From Variovorax sp. (GTDB lineage: Bacteria; Pseudomonadota; Gammaproteobacteria; Burkholderiales; Burkholderiaceae_C): DNA of 64,000 bases. The translations under genes were made by a program, and so were the position numbers. How positions within the stretch are numbered: the stretch's first letter is position 1; each line of letters starts with the position of its first letter. Below, in pieces: positions 44,156 through 52,304 of the stretch. The stretch spans positions 62,001 through 126,000 of the forward strand of contig JAGIBP010000008.1 of the NCBI GenBank assembly GCA_017744285.1. Reading direction: 5' to 3'. The notes under the pieces were generated by a model that searched no databases, was not told the DNA's origin, and saw only the letters and a program-made list of their open reading frames with translations.

Positions 44156-45645
44156 CGCACACGATGACGCGCCCCGTCTGCATCCTGGTCGGCGCCATGG
44201 GCGGCGAAGGCGGCGGCGTGCTCGCCGACTGGCTCATCGACGCGGCGACCCACGCGGGCTACCCGGTGCAGAGCACCTCGGTGCCCGGCGTCGCGCAGCG
44301 CACCGGCTCGACCACCTACTACGTCGAAATTTTTCCCGAGCCGCGCAGCGCGCTGGGCGGCCGCGAGCCGGTGCTCTCGCTCACGCCGTCCCCGGGGCAG
44401 CTCGACATCGTGGCCGCTTCCGAGCTGGTCGAGGCCGGCCGCGCGATCCAGAACGGCTTCGTGGACCCGGCGCGCACGACACTCGTGGCCTCGACGCACC
44501 GCGAGTACGCGGTGTCCGAGAAATCCGCGATGGGCGACGGCCGCTTCGACAGCGCCCGCATCATCGACGCGGCCACGCAGCGCAGCCGCCGCGCGATCGT
44601 CTTCGACATGCGCGCGCTGGCCCTGCAGCACGGCACCATCATCAACACCGTGATGTTCGGGGCCATGGCCGGCGCGGGCGTCCTGCCCTTCGACCGCGCG
44701 GCCTGCGAAGAGGCGATCCGCCGCTCCGGCAAGGCGGTCGAGGCGAGCCTGCGGGGCTTTGCCGCCGGCTTCGAGGCGGCCGAGGGCCGGCGCCTCGCCA
44801 CCGAGAAGCTGGACACCGCCGTGCGCGCGAAGCCCGGGGTGCCGCCGCGCGTCGCGCGCCTGCCCGAGGCGCTGCACGAGGTGGTGAGCGCCGGCGTCGC
44901 GCTCACGACCGAGTTCCAGGACGAGCGCTACGCCGGGCTGTACCTCGACCGCATCGAGCGCCTGATGCAGCGCGCCGCGCCGGGCGACGAACCCGCGCTC
45001 GGCGCGGTGCGCGAGGCGGCGCGCTACCTCGCCCTCTGGATGGCCTACGAGGACGTGATCCGCGTCGCCCACCTGAAGACGCGGCGCGAGCGCCTGGACC
45101 GCGTGCGCCGCGAAGTGGGTGCGCAGAGCGGCGAGCCGATCCACATGACGGAGTACCTCAAGCCGGGGCTCGACGAGATGGCCTCGGTCCTCCCGCCCCG
45201 GCTCGCGGCCTGGCTGCGGCGCCGGGCCGCGGGCCAGGGCTGGCACCGCGGCATGACCATCCGCACCGACACCATCAAGGGGTTCCTGATGCTGTGCGGC
45301 CTTCGAAGCCTGCGCCCGCTGCGCCGGCACATGTCCCGCTACATCGAAGAGCAGCAGGGCATCGAGACCTGGCTCGCGGCCGTCGAGGCCGCCCTGCCCG
45401 GACCGCTCGCGCTCGAGATCGCCCTGTGCGGCAACCTGGTCAAGGGCTACGGGGAAACGAGCCGGCGCGGCCACCGCAACCTGGACGCGATACTCAAGGA
45501 AGTCGGCGCGGGCGCCACCGCCGAGACCGTGCGCGCCGCGCGGGTCGCGGCACTGGCCGACCCCGAGGGCCGGCAGCTCTCGGCCGCCATCGGCCAGCCG
45601 GTGGTCCGTCCGATCCAGATCGTCAGGCGAAGGCCTGCGCGCTGA
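44152..45645 (+). CDS. iorB: Indolepyruvate oxidoreductase-type beta subunit with DUF6537
   Basis: Protein of 497 residues. The N-terminal part (about 1-190) is the pyruvate/ketoisovalerate oxidoreductase gamma domain: GAMGGEGGGVLADWL, SVPGVAQRTGSTTYYVEI, and GTIINTVMFGAMAGAGVLPF. The C-terminal 300 residues are a helical DUF6537 region (WMAYEDVIRVAHLKT, YLKPGLDEMASVLPPRLAAWL), which in aerobic proteobacteria is regularly joined to this subunit. It is translationally coupled to the alpha subunit. No further subunits are in the cluster. Confidence 0.86.
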   Translation: MTHTMTRPVCILVGAMGGEGGGVLADWLIDAATHAGYPVQSTSVPGVAQRTGSTTYYVEIFPEPRSALGGREPVLSLTPSPGQLDIVAASELVEAGRAIQNGFVDPARTTLVASTHREYAVSEKSAMGDGRFDSARIIDAATQRSRRAIVFDMRALALQHGTIINTVMFGAMAGAGVLPFDRAACEEAIRRSGKAVEASLRGFAAGFEAAEGRRLATEKLDTAVRAKPGVPPRVARLPEALHEVVSAGVALTTEFQDERYAGLYLDRIERLMQRAAPGDEPALGAVREAARYLALWMAYEDVIRVAHLKTRRERLDRVRREVGAQSGEPIHMTEYLKPGLDEMASVLPPRLAAWLRRRAAGQGWHRGMTIRTDTIKGFLMLCGLRSLRPLRRHMSRYIEEQQGIETWLAAVEAALPGPLALEIALCGNLVKGYGETSRRGHRNLDAILKEVGAGATAETVRAARVAALADPEGRQLSAAIGQPVVRPIQIVRRRPAR

Positions 45646-45685
45646 TTCCCATACCCTCAGATCAACACACCAAGGAGACAAAACG

Positions 45686-46831
45686 ATGAACAAGACCCGA
45701 CGCACGCTGCTCGCCGCAGCAGCACTTCTTTCGGTGGCCGCGGCGGCCACGGCGGCCGACGGCCCGATCAAGATCGGCGCGGTGGTCTCGGCGACCGGCC
45801 CGGCCTCGTTCCTCGGCGACCCGCAGCAGAAGACCCTCGAACAGTACGTCGAGAAGATCAACGCCGCCGGCGGCGTGCTCGGCCGCAAGCTCAGCCTGGT
45901 GCTCTACGACGATGCGAGCGACGCCAACAAGGCCAACGCGTTCACGCGGCGCCTGATCATCCAGGACGAGGTGGACGTGATCCTCGGCGCCTCGACCACC
46001 GGCTCGACCATGGCGATGGTGCCGCAGATCGAACAGGCGAAGATCCCCGCGGTGTCGCTCGCCGCCGCCTCCGTGATCGTCGAGCCCGTGCGGCCCTACG
46101 TCTTCAAGATGCCGCACTCGGACCGCATGGCGGCCTACAAGGTGCTGGAGGACATGAAGAAGCGCGGCTTCACGCAGGTCGGCCTGCTGTCCGACACCGG
46201 CGGCTTCGGCAAGTCGGGCCGCACCGAGACGATCAAGGCGGCCGAATCGCTCGGCATGAAGATCGTCGAGGACCAGACCTATGGCGAGAAGGACACCGAC
46301 ATGACGCCGCAGCTCACGCGCGTCAAATCGTCGCCGGCCCAGGCGATCCTGGTGTTCGGCACCGGCCAGGCGCCGGCCATCATCGCGCGCAACTACCAGC
46401 AGCTCGCGGTGAAGCAGCCCCTGTACACCACGCACGGACAGGCCTCGATGGAATTCGTGCGCATCGCAGGCAAGGCCTCCGAGGGCATCCGCATGCCTTC
46501 GCCGGCGCTGCTGATCGCCTCGTCCCTCGGCGCGGAAGACCCGCAGCGCAAGGTCAGCGTCGACTACGCCAAGAACTTCGAGACGAAGTACAAGATGGAC
46601 GTCTCGACCTTCGGCGGCTACGCGCACGATGCGCTCACCCTGGTGGTGGATGCGATCAAGCGCGCGGGCGGCACCGACAAGGAGAAGGTCCGCGCGGCCA
46701 TCGAAGGCACCAAGGGCTTCGTGGGCGTGAGCGGCATCTACGCGATGACGCCGCAGGACCACATGGGCCTGGACAACACCGCGTTCCGCATGATCGAGAT
46801 CTCGAACGGCGCCTTCAGGGAAGTCCGCTGA
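45686..46831 (+). CDS. ABC transporter substrate-binding protein (HAAT family), likely aromatic acid receptor
   Basis: Periplasmic receptor of 381 residues. Signal peptide of about 24 residues ends AAAATAA, mature start DGPIKIGAVVSATGPASFLG. Peripla_BP_6 fold with LYDDASDANKANAFTRRLI and GASTTGSTMAMVPQIEQAKIPAVSLAAAS. AAGGAG lies upstream of ATG 45686. In this operon the expected ligand is mandelate or a ring-substituted analogue; that rests on the neighbouring enzymes, not on identified ligand residues. Confidence 0.9.
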   Translation: MNKTRRTLLAAAALLSVAAAATAADGPIKIGAVVSATGPASFLGDPQQKTLEQYVEKINAAGGVLGRKLSLVLYDDASDANKANAFTRRLIIQDEVDVILGASTTGSTMAMVPQIEQAKIPAVSLAAASVIVEPVRPYVFKMPHSDRMAAYKVLEDMKKRGFTQVGLLSDTGGFGKSGRTETIKAAESLGMKIVEDQTYGEKDTDMTPQLTRVKSSPAQAILVFGTGQAPAIIARNYQQLAVKQPLYTTHGQASMEFVRIAGKASEGIRMPSPALLIASSLGAEDPQRKVSVDYAKNFETKYKMDVSTFGGYAHDALTLVVDAIKRAGGTDKEKVRAAIEGTKGFVGVSGIYAMTPQDHMGLDNTAFRMIEISNGAFREVR

Positions 46832-46840
46832 CGCGCGCTC

Positions 46841-47977
46841 ATGATGCTCAGGATCTCCGACTTCCGGACGCGCGCCCGCTCCCGGCTGCCCCGCTTCGTG
46901 TTCGACTACGTCGACGGGGCAGCCGAGGACGAGGAATGCATCGTCCGCAATGAAACCGATCTGCGGGCGCTGCACCTGCTGCCCACGTGCCTGCGGGACA
47001 CGACCACGCTCGACACCTCCATCGAGGTCTTCGGCCAGACATGGGCCGCACCGATCGGCATCGCGCCGATCGGCTTCGCCGGCCTGGTGCGCCCGCGCGC
47101 GGACAGCACGCTGGCGCAGGCGGCGCAGGCGCTGTGTCTTCCCTACGTGCTCTCCACCGCATCGAACGAACGCATCGAGACGGTGCGCGAAGCGGCGCCC
47201 GGCGGCCAGCAATGGCTGCAGCTTTACGTCATGTCGGACCGCGGCATCGCCGAGCAGATGGTGCAGCGGGCCCGGCGCGCGGGGTACGGCGCGCTGGTGC
47301 TCACCGTCGACGTGCCGGTCAGCGGCATGCGCGAGCGCGACCTGCGCAACGGCTTCAAGCTGCCGTTCCGGCCCGGCCTGCGCACGCTCGCGGACCTGGT
47401 GACGCACCCGGCCTGGTCGCTGTCGATGGCCCTTGCCGGCTCGCCCGGCTTCGTGAACCTCACGGCCGACAACGTGAAGGCCTCGCCGCAGCTGCAGGCC
47501 GCGCTGCTCGCGCGGACCATGGACCGCAGCCTCACCTGGGAATCGCTGCGCTGGCTGCGCTCGCTCTGGGACGGCCCCTTGCTGGTCAAGGGCCTGCTGC
47601 ACCCCGAGGACGCGAAGCGCGCCCTGGCCCACGGCGTGGACGGCATCGTCGTGTCGAACCACGGCGGGCGGCAGCTCGATGCCGCGCCATCGACCATCTC
47701 CGCCCTGCCCGCCGTCGTCGATGCCGCGGCGGGGCAGGTGCCGGTCTTCGTCGACAGCGGCTTCCGCCGGGGCAGCGATGTCGTCAAGGCCCTGGCGCTC
47801 GGCGCGCGCGGCGTCTTCATCGGCCGGCCGGCCGTCTGGGGGCTGGCCGCCGGCGGCCGCGAAGGCGCGGTCGCGGCGCTGCGCCTCTTCATGGACGAGA
47901 TCACGCGGACGATGACGCTCCTGGGCGCGCCGCGCGTCGCCGACCTCCAACCGCTGCACGTACGAAAAAATGTCTGA
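46841..47977 (+). CDS. mdlB: (S)-mandelate dehydrogenase-like FMN enzyme
   Basis: FMN-dependent alpha-hydroxy-acid dehydrogenase of 378 residues, oxidising (S)-mandelate to phenylglyoxylate. Family motifs: RFVFDYVDGAAEDE, PIGFAG, LSTASNERIETV, GMRERDLRNGFKLP and SNHGGRQLD with catalytic His274 and Arg277, then FVDSGFRRGSDVVKALALGARGVFIGRP. From memory, GMRERDLRNGFKLP and LTWESLRWLRSLW resemble the Pseudomonas putida mandelate dehydrogenase closely, more than lactate or glycolate enzymes. It lies within the transporter genes, and the mandelate racemase gene closes the operon. The predicted membrane-binding insert (about 177-213) is present. Start is weakly supported by a ribosome site. Confidence 0.88.
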   Translation: MMLRISDFRTRARSRLPRFVFDYVDGAAEDEECIVRNETDLRALHLLPTCLRDTTTLDTSIEVFGQTWAAPIGIAPIGFAGLVRPRADSTLAQAAQALCLPYVLSTASNERIETVREAAPGGQQWLQLYVMSDRGIAEQMVQRARRAGYGALVLTVDVPVSGMRERDLRNGFKLPFRPGLRTLADLVTHPAWSLSMALAGSPGFVNLTADNVKASPQLQAALLARTMDRSLTWESLRWLRSLWDGPLLVKGLLHPEDAKRALAHGVDGIVVSNHGGRQLDAAPSTISALPAVVDAAAGQVPVFVDSGFRRGSDVVKALALGARGVFIGRPAVWGLAAGGREGAVAALRLFMDEITRTMTLLGAPRVADLQPLHVRKNV

Positions 47978-48842
47978 CCTCTCCCAGTTCCTCTTCTCGG
48001 GCCTGACGACAGGCGCCGTGTACGCGCTCGCGGCGCTGGGGTTCTCGCTCATCTACAACGCGAGCGGCGTCATCAACTTCGCGCAGGGCGACTTCCTCAT
48101 GCTGTCCGCGATGGTGACCGCCTCGCTGCTCGGCAAGGGGATGGCGCTTCCGGCATCGATCGCGATCGGCATCGCGGTGACCGTGCTCGTGGGCGTGCTG
48201 CTGTACCGGCTCGCGATCCGGCCCGCGGGCAACGCGGACGTGGTCTCGCTCATCATCATCACCATAGGCGCGTCGATCTTCATCCAGGGCGTCGCGCAGG
48301 TGGTGCTGGGCAAGAACCAGCAGGTGCTGCCGCCCTGGACCGGCGACACGCCGCTGCGGATCCTCGGCGCCTACGTGCTGCCGCAGGCGCTGTGGGTGCT
48401 CGGCACCGCGAGCGTGCTGGTCGCGGCCTGCGCCGTCTTCTTCAAGGGAACCCTCACCGGCAAGGCCATGCTCGCGGTCGCCGCCAACCGCATGGCGGCG
48501 CTGGCGGTCGGCATCCCGGCGCGGCGCATCCTGCAGCTCTCGTTCGGCCTCTCGGCGCTTCTCGGCGCCGTGGCCGGCGTGGTGGCGGCGCCGATCACGA
48601 CCACCGTCTACGACATCGGCCTCATGCTCGGCATGAAGGGCTTCGTGGCGGCGACGCTCGGCGGCCTCGGCAGCGGCGTCGGCGCGGTCTTCGGCGGCCT
48701 CATCGTGGGCATCCTGGAGGCGCTGGTCGCGGGCTACATCTCCTCGGCGTACAAGGACGCGGTGCCCTTCGTCATGATCATCGTCATCCTGCTGTTCATG
48801 CCGCACGGCCTGTTCGGCGCGCGCAGGACGGACCGCGTATGA
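47970..48842 (+). CDS. livH: Liv-type ABC transporter permease
   Basis: Permease of 290 residues with about eight helices. LivH features: SGLTTGAVYALAALGFSLIYNASGVINFAQGDFLML near the start and MAALAVGIPARRILQLSFGLSALLGAVAGVVAAPI, then GGLGSGVGAVFGGLIVGILEAL. ATG 47970 lies eight bases inside the mandelate dehydrogenase end. It forms the pore with LivM for aryl hydroxy acid uptake. Confidence 0.93.
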   Translation: MSDLSQFLFSGLTTGAVYALAALGFSLIYNASGVINFAQGDFLMLSAMVTASLLGKGMALPASIAIGIAVTVLVGVLLYRLAIRPAGNADVVSLIIITIGASIFIQGVAQVVLGKNQQVLPPWTGDTPLRILGAYVLPQALWVLGTASVLVAACAVFFKGTLTGKAMLAVAANRMAALAVGIPARRILQLSFGLSALLGAVAGVVAAPITTTVYDIGLMLGMKGFVAATLGGLGSGVGAVFGGLIVGILEALVAGYISSAYKDAVPFVMIIVILLFMPHGLFGARRTDRV

Positions 48843-49768
48843 AGCTCCGGTCCTCCCTCCTGGTCACCGCGGCGGTGCTGCTTGCCCTGCCCTTCGTGCT
48901 GCCCAACAACTACACGCTCGACATCGCCATCCGCATCGCGCTGGCCGCGATCGCGGTCATCGGCCTGAACCTCCTGATGGGCTTCGCGGGCCAGATCAGC
49001 ATCGGCCATGCGGCCTTCGTCGCGATCGGTGCCTACGGCAGCGCGATCGCGGCCACGCGCCTCGGCTGGAGCCCGCTGCTCTCGATTCCCGCGGCGGCCG
49101 TGGGCTCGGCGGTGATCGCGTGGCTGATCGCCAAGCCCATCCTCCGGTTGAAGGGGCACTCGCTGACCATGGCCACCCTCGGGCTCGGCGTGATCGTCAA
49201 CATCGTGCTGATCAACGAGGTCGACTGGACCGGCGGCCCCGACGGCATGGCCGTGCCGCCGCTCGCGTTCGGCGGCTTCGAACTGCAGAAGCTGACCCAC
49301 TGGTACGCGCTCGCGGCCGTGGCCCTGTTCGCGGCGATCGTGCTGTCGCTGAACCTGTTCTCCTCGCCCGCGGGGCGCGCGCTGCGCGGCCTGCACGGCT
49401 CCGAGTACGCGGCGCGGGTGGTCGGCGTGGATGTCGGCGCGTTCAAGGTGCGCGTGTTCATCGCCTCGGCCGTGTTCGCCAGCATCTCGGGCAGCCTCAC
49501 GGCGCACTACCTGGCGTTCATCAGCCCCTCGATGGCCTCGTTCGCGCACTCGGTCGAGCTCGCGACCATGGTGGTGCTCGGCGGCATGTCGAGCACCTTC
49601 GGCGCGGTGCTGGGCGCGGCCCTGCTCACGATGCTGCCGCAGCTGGTCGGCGGGCTGCACGGGTACGAGGCGATCATCTTCGGCCTGGTCCTGATGCTCA
49701 CGATGATGTTCATGCCCAAGGGGCTGGTGCCGTCGATCGCGTTGCGGCTGAAGAAGAGGAGCCGCTGA
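48839..49768 (+). CDS. livM: Liv-type ABC transporter permease
   Basis: Permease of 309 residues. LivM features: GLNLLMGFAGQISIGHAAFVAIGAYGSAIAA and RALRGLHGSEYAARVVGVDVGAFKVRVFIASAVFASISGSLTAHYLAF, with GMSSTFGAVLGAALL. ATG 48839 overlaps the livH stop (ATGA); its own stop shares one base with the livG start (TGATG). Confidence 0.93.
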   Translation: MKLRSSLLVTAAVLLALPFVLPNNYTLDIAIRIALAAIAVIGLNLLMGFAGQISIGHAAFVAIGAYGSAIAATRLGWSPLLSIPAAAVGSAVIAWLIAKPILRLKGHSLTMATLGLGVIVNIVLINEVDWTGGPDGMAVPPLAFGGFELQKLTHWYALAAVALFAAIVLSLNLFSSPAGRALRGLHGSEYAARVVGVDVGAFKVRVFIASAVFASISGSLTAHYLAFISPSMASFAHSVELATMVVLGGMSSTFGAVLGAALLTMLPQLVGGLHGYEAIIFGLVLMLTMMFMPKGLVPSIALRLKKRSR

Positions 49769-50517
49769 TGCTGTCGGTCCAATCGCTCTCCCGCAGCTTC
49801 GGCGGCGTCTCGGCCGTCGACAGCGTGTCCTTCGACGTCCAGCCGGGGCATGTGCACGCGGTCATCGGGCCCAACGGCGCCGGCAAGACGACCCTCTTCA
49901 ACCTGATCAGCGGGGTCTACGAACCCAGCGCCGGGCAGGTGTTCCTCGATGGGGCCGAGGTGACCGGCCTGCCGCCCGAGGCCCTCGCCCGGCGCGGCAT
50001 GTGCCGGACCTTCCAGAACCTGCAGGTCTGCATGAACATGACGGCCAACGAGAACGTGATGCTCGGCGCGCACCTGCACAGCAACCCGGGCCTCTGGTCC
50101 GGCTTCTTCGGCTGGACGCGCGCGGCGGACCGCCGCCTGGAAGAGCGAGCGCACGAACTCATGGACTACGTGGGCGTCGGCAGCGCGCGCGGCGCGCATG
50201 CCACGCAGCTCTCCTTCGGCGTGCTCAAGCGCCTGGAGATCGCGCGGGCGCTGGCCGCCGATCCCCGGCTGCTGCTGCTGGACGAGCCGGCCGCCGGCCT
50301 CAACGACAGCGAGACGCACGCCGTGGGCGAACTCATCCGCAAGATCGCTGCGGGCGGCACGACGGTGCTGCTGGTCGAGCACGACATGAAGATGGTCATG
50401 TCGATCTCGGACCACATCGTGGTCCTCGACCAGGGCCGCAAGCTCGCCGAAGGCAGCGCGGAGCAGGTGCGCGGCAACCCCGACGTGATCGCGGCCTACC
50501 TGGGAGTGGACGCATGA
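49768..50517 (+). CDS. livG: Liv-type ABC transporter ATP-binding protein
   Basis: ATPase of 249 residues. Walker A GPNGAGKTTLFNLISG, LivG-type CRTFQNLQVCMNMTANENVMLG, signature helix LSFGVLKRLEIARALA, Walker B LLLLDEPAAGLND, and switch region VEHDMKMVMSISDHI. AAGAGGAG lies upstream of ATG 49768. Stop overlaps livF. Confidence 0.93.
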   Translation: MLSVQSLSRSFGGVSAVDSVSFDVQPGHVHAVIGPNGAGKTTLFNLISGVYEPSAGQVFLDGAEVTGLPPEALARRGMCRTFQNLQVCMNMTANENVMLGAHLHSNPGLWSGFFGWTRAADRRLEERAHELMDYVGVGSARGAHATQLSFGVLKRLEIARALAADPRLLLLDEPAAGLNDSETHAVGELIRKIAAGGTTVLLVEHDMKMVMSISDHIVVLDQGRKLAEGSAEQVRGNPDVIAAYLGVDA

Positions 50518-51218
50518 ACGCCGTTCTGAAGGTCACGGGGCTCACGGCCGGCTACGGGCGCATCGAGGCGGTGCGGGGCGTGGACCTCGCGCTGGCGCCC
50601 GGCCAGCTCGTCGCCCTGGTGGGTGCCAACGGCGCCGGCAAGACGACGCTGCTGCGGACCCTCTCGGGGCTCATCCATGCGCGCGGCGGACGCGTGGAAC
50701 TCCTCGGCCAGGACATCACGAAGCTCGCACCCGAACAGCGCGTCCGCGCCGGGCTGGCCCAGGTGCTCGAGGGGCGCCAGGTGTTCGGTCCGCTCTCGGT
50801 GCTGGACAACCTGCGGCTCGGCGGCTGGGTCCACCAGCCCGATGCGGGCCGCATCGAAGAGATGTTCGACCTGTTCCCGATCCTCAGGACCAAGAAGGAC
50901 CAGGGCGCGTGGCAGCTCTCGGGCGGGCAGCAGCAGATGCTCGCGATGGCACGCGCCCTCATGAGCCGGCCGAAGGTGCTGCTGCTCGATGAACCGTCGA
51001 TGGGCCTGGCGCCACTCCTGGTCAAGGAAGTCTTCGAGGTCATCCAGCGGCTCAAGGACAGCGGCGTGCCGATCCTGCTCGTCGAGCAGAACGCGCGCGC
51101 GGCGCTCGCGATCGCCGACCATGCCTATGTGCTGGAGACCGGGCGCGTCGCCCTGTCGGGCCCCGCCGCCGAGCTCGCGGCGGACGAGCGCGTGCGCTCG
51201 GCCTACCTGGGAGTCTAG
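50514..51218 (+). CDS. livF: Liv-type ABC transporter ATP-binding protein
   Basis: ATPase of 234 residues. Walker A GANGAGKTTLLRTLSG, Q-loop LEGRQVFGPLSVLDNLRLG, signature LSGGQQQMLAMARALM, Walker B VLLLDEPSMGLAP and VEQNARAALAIADHAYVLE. ATG 50514 overlaps livG (ATGA). It is the last transporter gene, four bases before the mandelate racemase start. Confidence 0.93.
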   Translation: MNAVLKVTGLTAGYGRIEAVRGVDLALAPGQLVALVGANGAGKTTLLRTLSGLIHARGGRVELLGQDITKLAPEQRVRAGLAQVLEGRQVFGPLSVLDNLRLGGWVHQPDAGRIEEMFDLFPILRTKKDQGAWQLSGGQQQMLAMARALMSRPKVLLLDEPSMGLAPLLVKEVFEVIQRLKDSGVPILLVEQNARAALAIADHAYVLETGRVALSGPAAELAADERVRSAYLGV

Positions 51219-51221
51219 GAG

Positions 51222-52301
51222 ATGGATGCACCGAAGATCACCGAGGTCGTCGCACGCGCGGTGAACGTGCCGATCGAATACCCCGTGCGCACCAGCGTCG
51301 GCATCGTCGACACGGCGCCGCTCGTGCTCATCGACATGAAGACCGATGCCGGCGTGACCGGGCGCAGCTATCTCTTCACCTACACGCCGATCGCCTTGGC
51401 CGCCACCCTGGAGATGACGCGCGCGCTGGGCCGGCTGGTCACGGGGCAGCCCCTCGCGCCCGCGGCGATGGATGCACTCTTCGCGTCGCGCCTGCGCCTC
51501 GTGGGGAAGACCGGCCTCGCGCAGATGGCGGCCTCGGGCCTGGACATGGCCGCGTGGGACGCCTGGGCCCAGCACCTGAAGCAGCCCCTGGCCCGCGTGC
51601 TCGGCGGCGAACTGCGCCCGGTGCCCGCCTACGACAGCCACAGCATGGACGGCATCGAGCTCGGCTGCCGGCGCGCCGAGGGCGCCGCCCGTGCCGGGTA
51701 TCGCGCCATCAAGACCAAGATCGGCTATGCGACGCTCGACGAGGACATCGCGGTCCTGCGCGCGCTGAAGAAGGCAGTCGGCCCCGAGGTGCGCATCCTG
51801 GCCGACTACAACCAGGGCCTCACGGTGCCGGAGGCGATCCGGCGGATCCAGGCCCTCGAAGGGGAAGACCTCGGCTGGATCGAGGAGCCGACCGTGCAGG
51901 AGAACCTGCGCGGCTACGCAGAGATTCGCAGCCGCACGCGGGTGCCGGTGCAGATGGGCGAGAACTGGCTGTCCGCGGACGACATGTATCGGGCCCTCGA
52001 AGCCGGCGCGTGCGAACTGGCGATGCCGGACGCAATGAAGATCGGCGGCGTCACCGGCTGGCTCAAGGCCGCGGCCCTGGCGCAGACCTATGGCATCCCC
52101 ATGTCGAGCCACATCTTCGCGGAGTTCAGCGCGCACCTGCTGCAGGTGACGCCGACCGCGCACTACCTGGAGCGCATGGTGCTGGCCGACCCGGTGCTCG
52201 CCAGCGCGCTGAAGTACGAGCACGGCTGCGCCGTGCCCGACGACACGCCCGGCGTGGGGATCCGCTGGGACGAAGCGGCGGTCGCGCGCTACGCGGCCTG
52301 A
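51222..52301 (+). CDS. mdlA: Mandelate racemase
   Basis: Enolase-superfamily enzyme of 359 residues interconverting (R)- and (S)-mandelate. Every catalytic residue of the Pseudomonas putida enzyme is found at the same residue number: Lys164 and Lys166 (KTK), metal ligands Asp195 (ADYN), Glu221 (IEEP) and Glu247 (MGENW), the Asp270-His297 dyad (MPDAMKIGG, MSSHIF) and Glu317 (HYLE). The length is also the same. The ring-enclosing N-terminal domain (PIEYPVRTSVG) is kept. It allows the (S)-specific dehydrogenase upstream to use both enantiomers. ATG 51222 follows GGGAG. Promiscuous activity on related aryl hydroxy acids is possible. Confidence 0.93.
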   Translation: MDAPKITEVVARAVNVPIEYPVRTSVGIVDTAPLVLIDMKTDAGVTGRSYLFTYTPIALAATLEMTRALGRLVTGQPLAPAAMDALFASRLRLVGKTGLAQMAASGLDMAAWDAWAQHLKQPLARVLGGELRPVPAYDSHSMDGIELGCRRAEGAARAGYRAIKTKIGYATLDEDIAVLRALKKAVGPEVRILADYNQGLTVPEAIRRIQALEGEDLGWIEEPTVQENLRGYAEIRSRTRVPVQMGENWLSADDMYRALEAGACELAMPDAMKIGGVTGWLKAAALAQTYGIPMSSHIFAEFSAHLLQVTPTAHYLERMVLADPVLASALKYEHGCAVPDDTPGVGIRWDEAAVARYAA

Positions 52302-52304
52302 GCC

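Noticed and set aside
42035..45645. Simple annotation of the oxidoreductase pair as indolepyruvate oxidation
   Set aside because: Kept as the family name, but no aromatic aminotransferase or phenylacetate gene is nearby while mandelate genes are, so indolepyruvate as the physiological substrate was not accepted.
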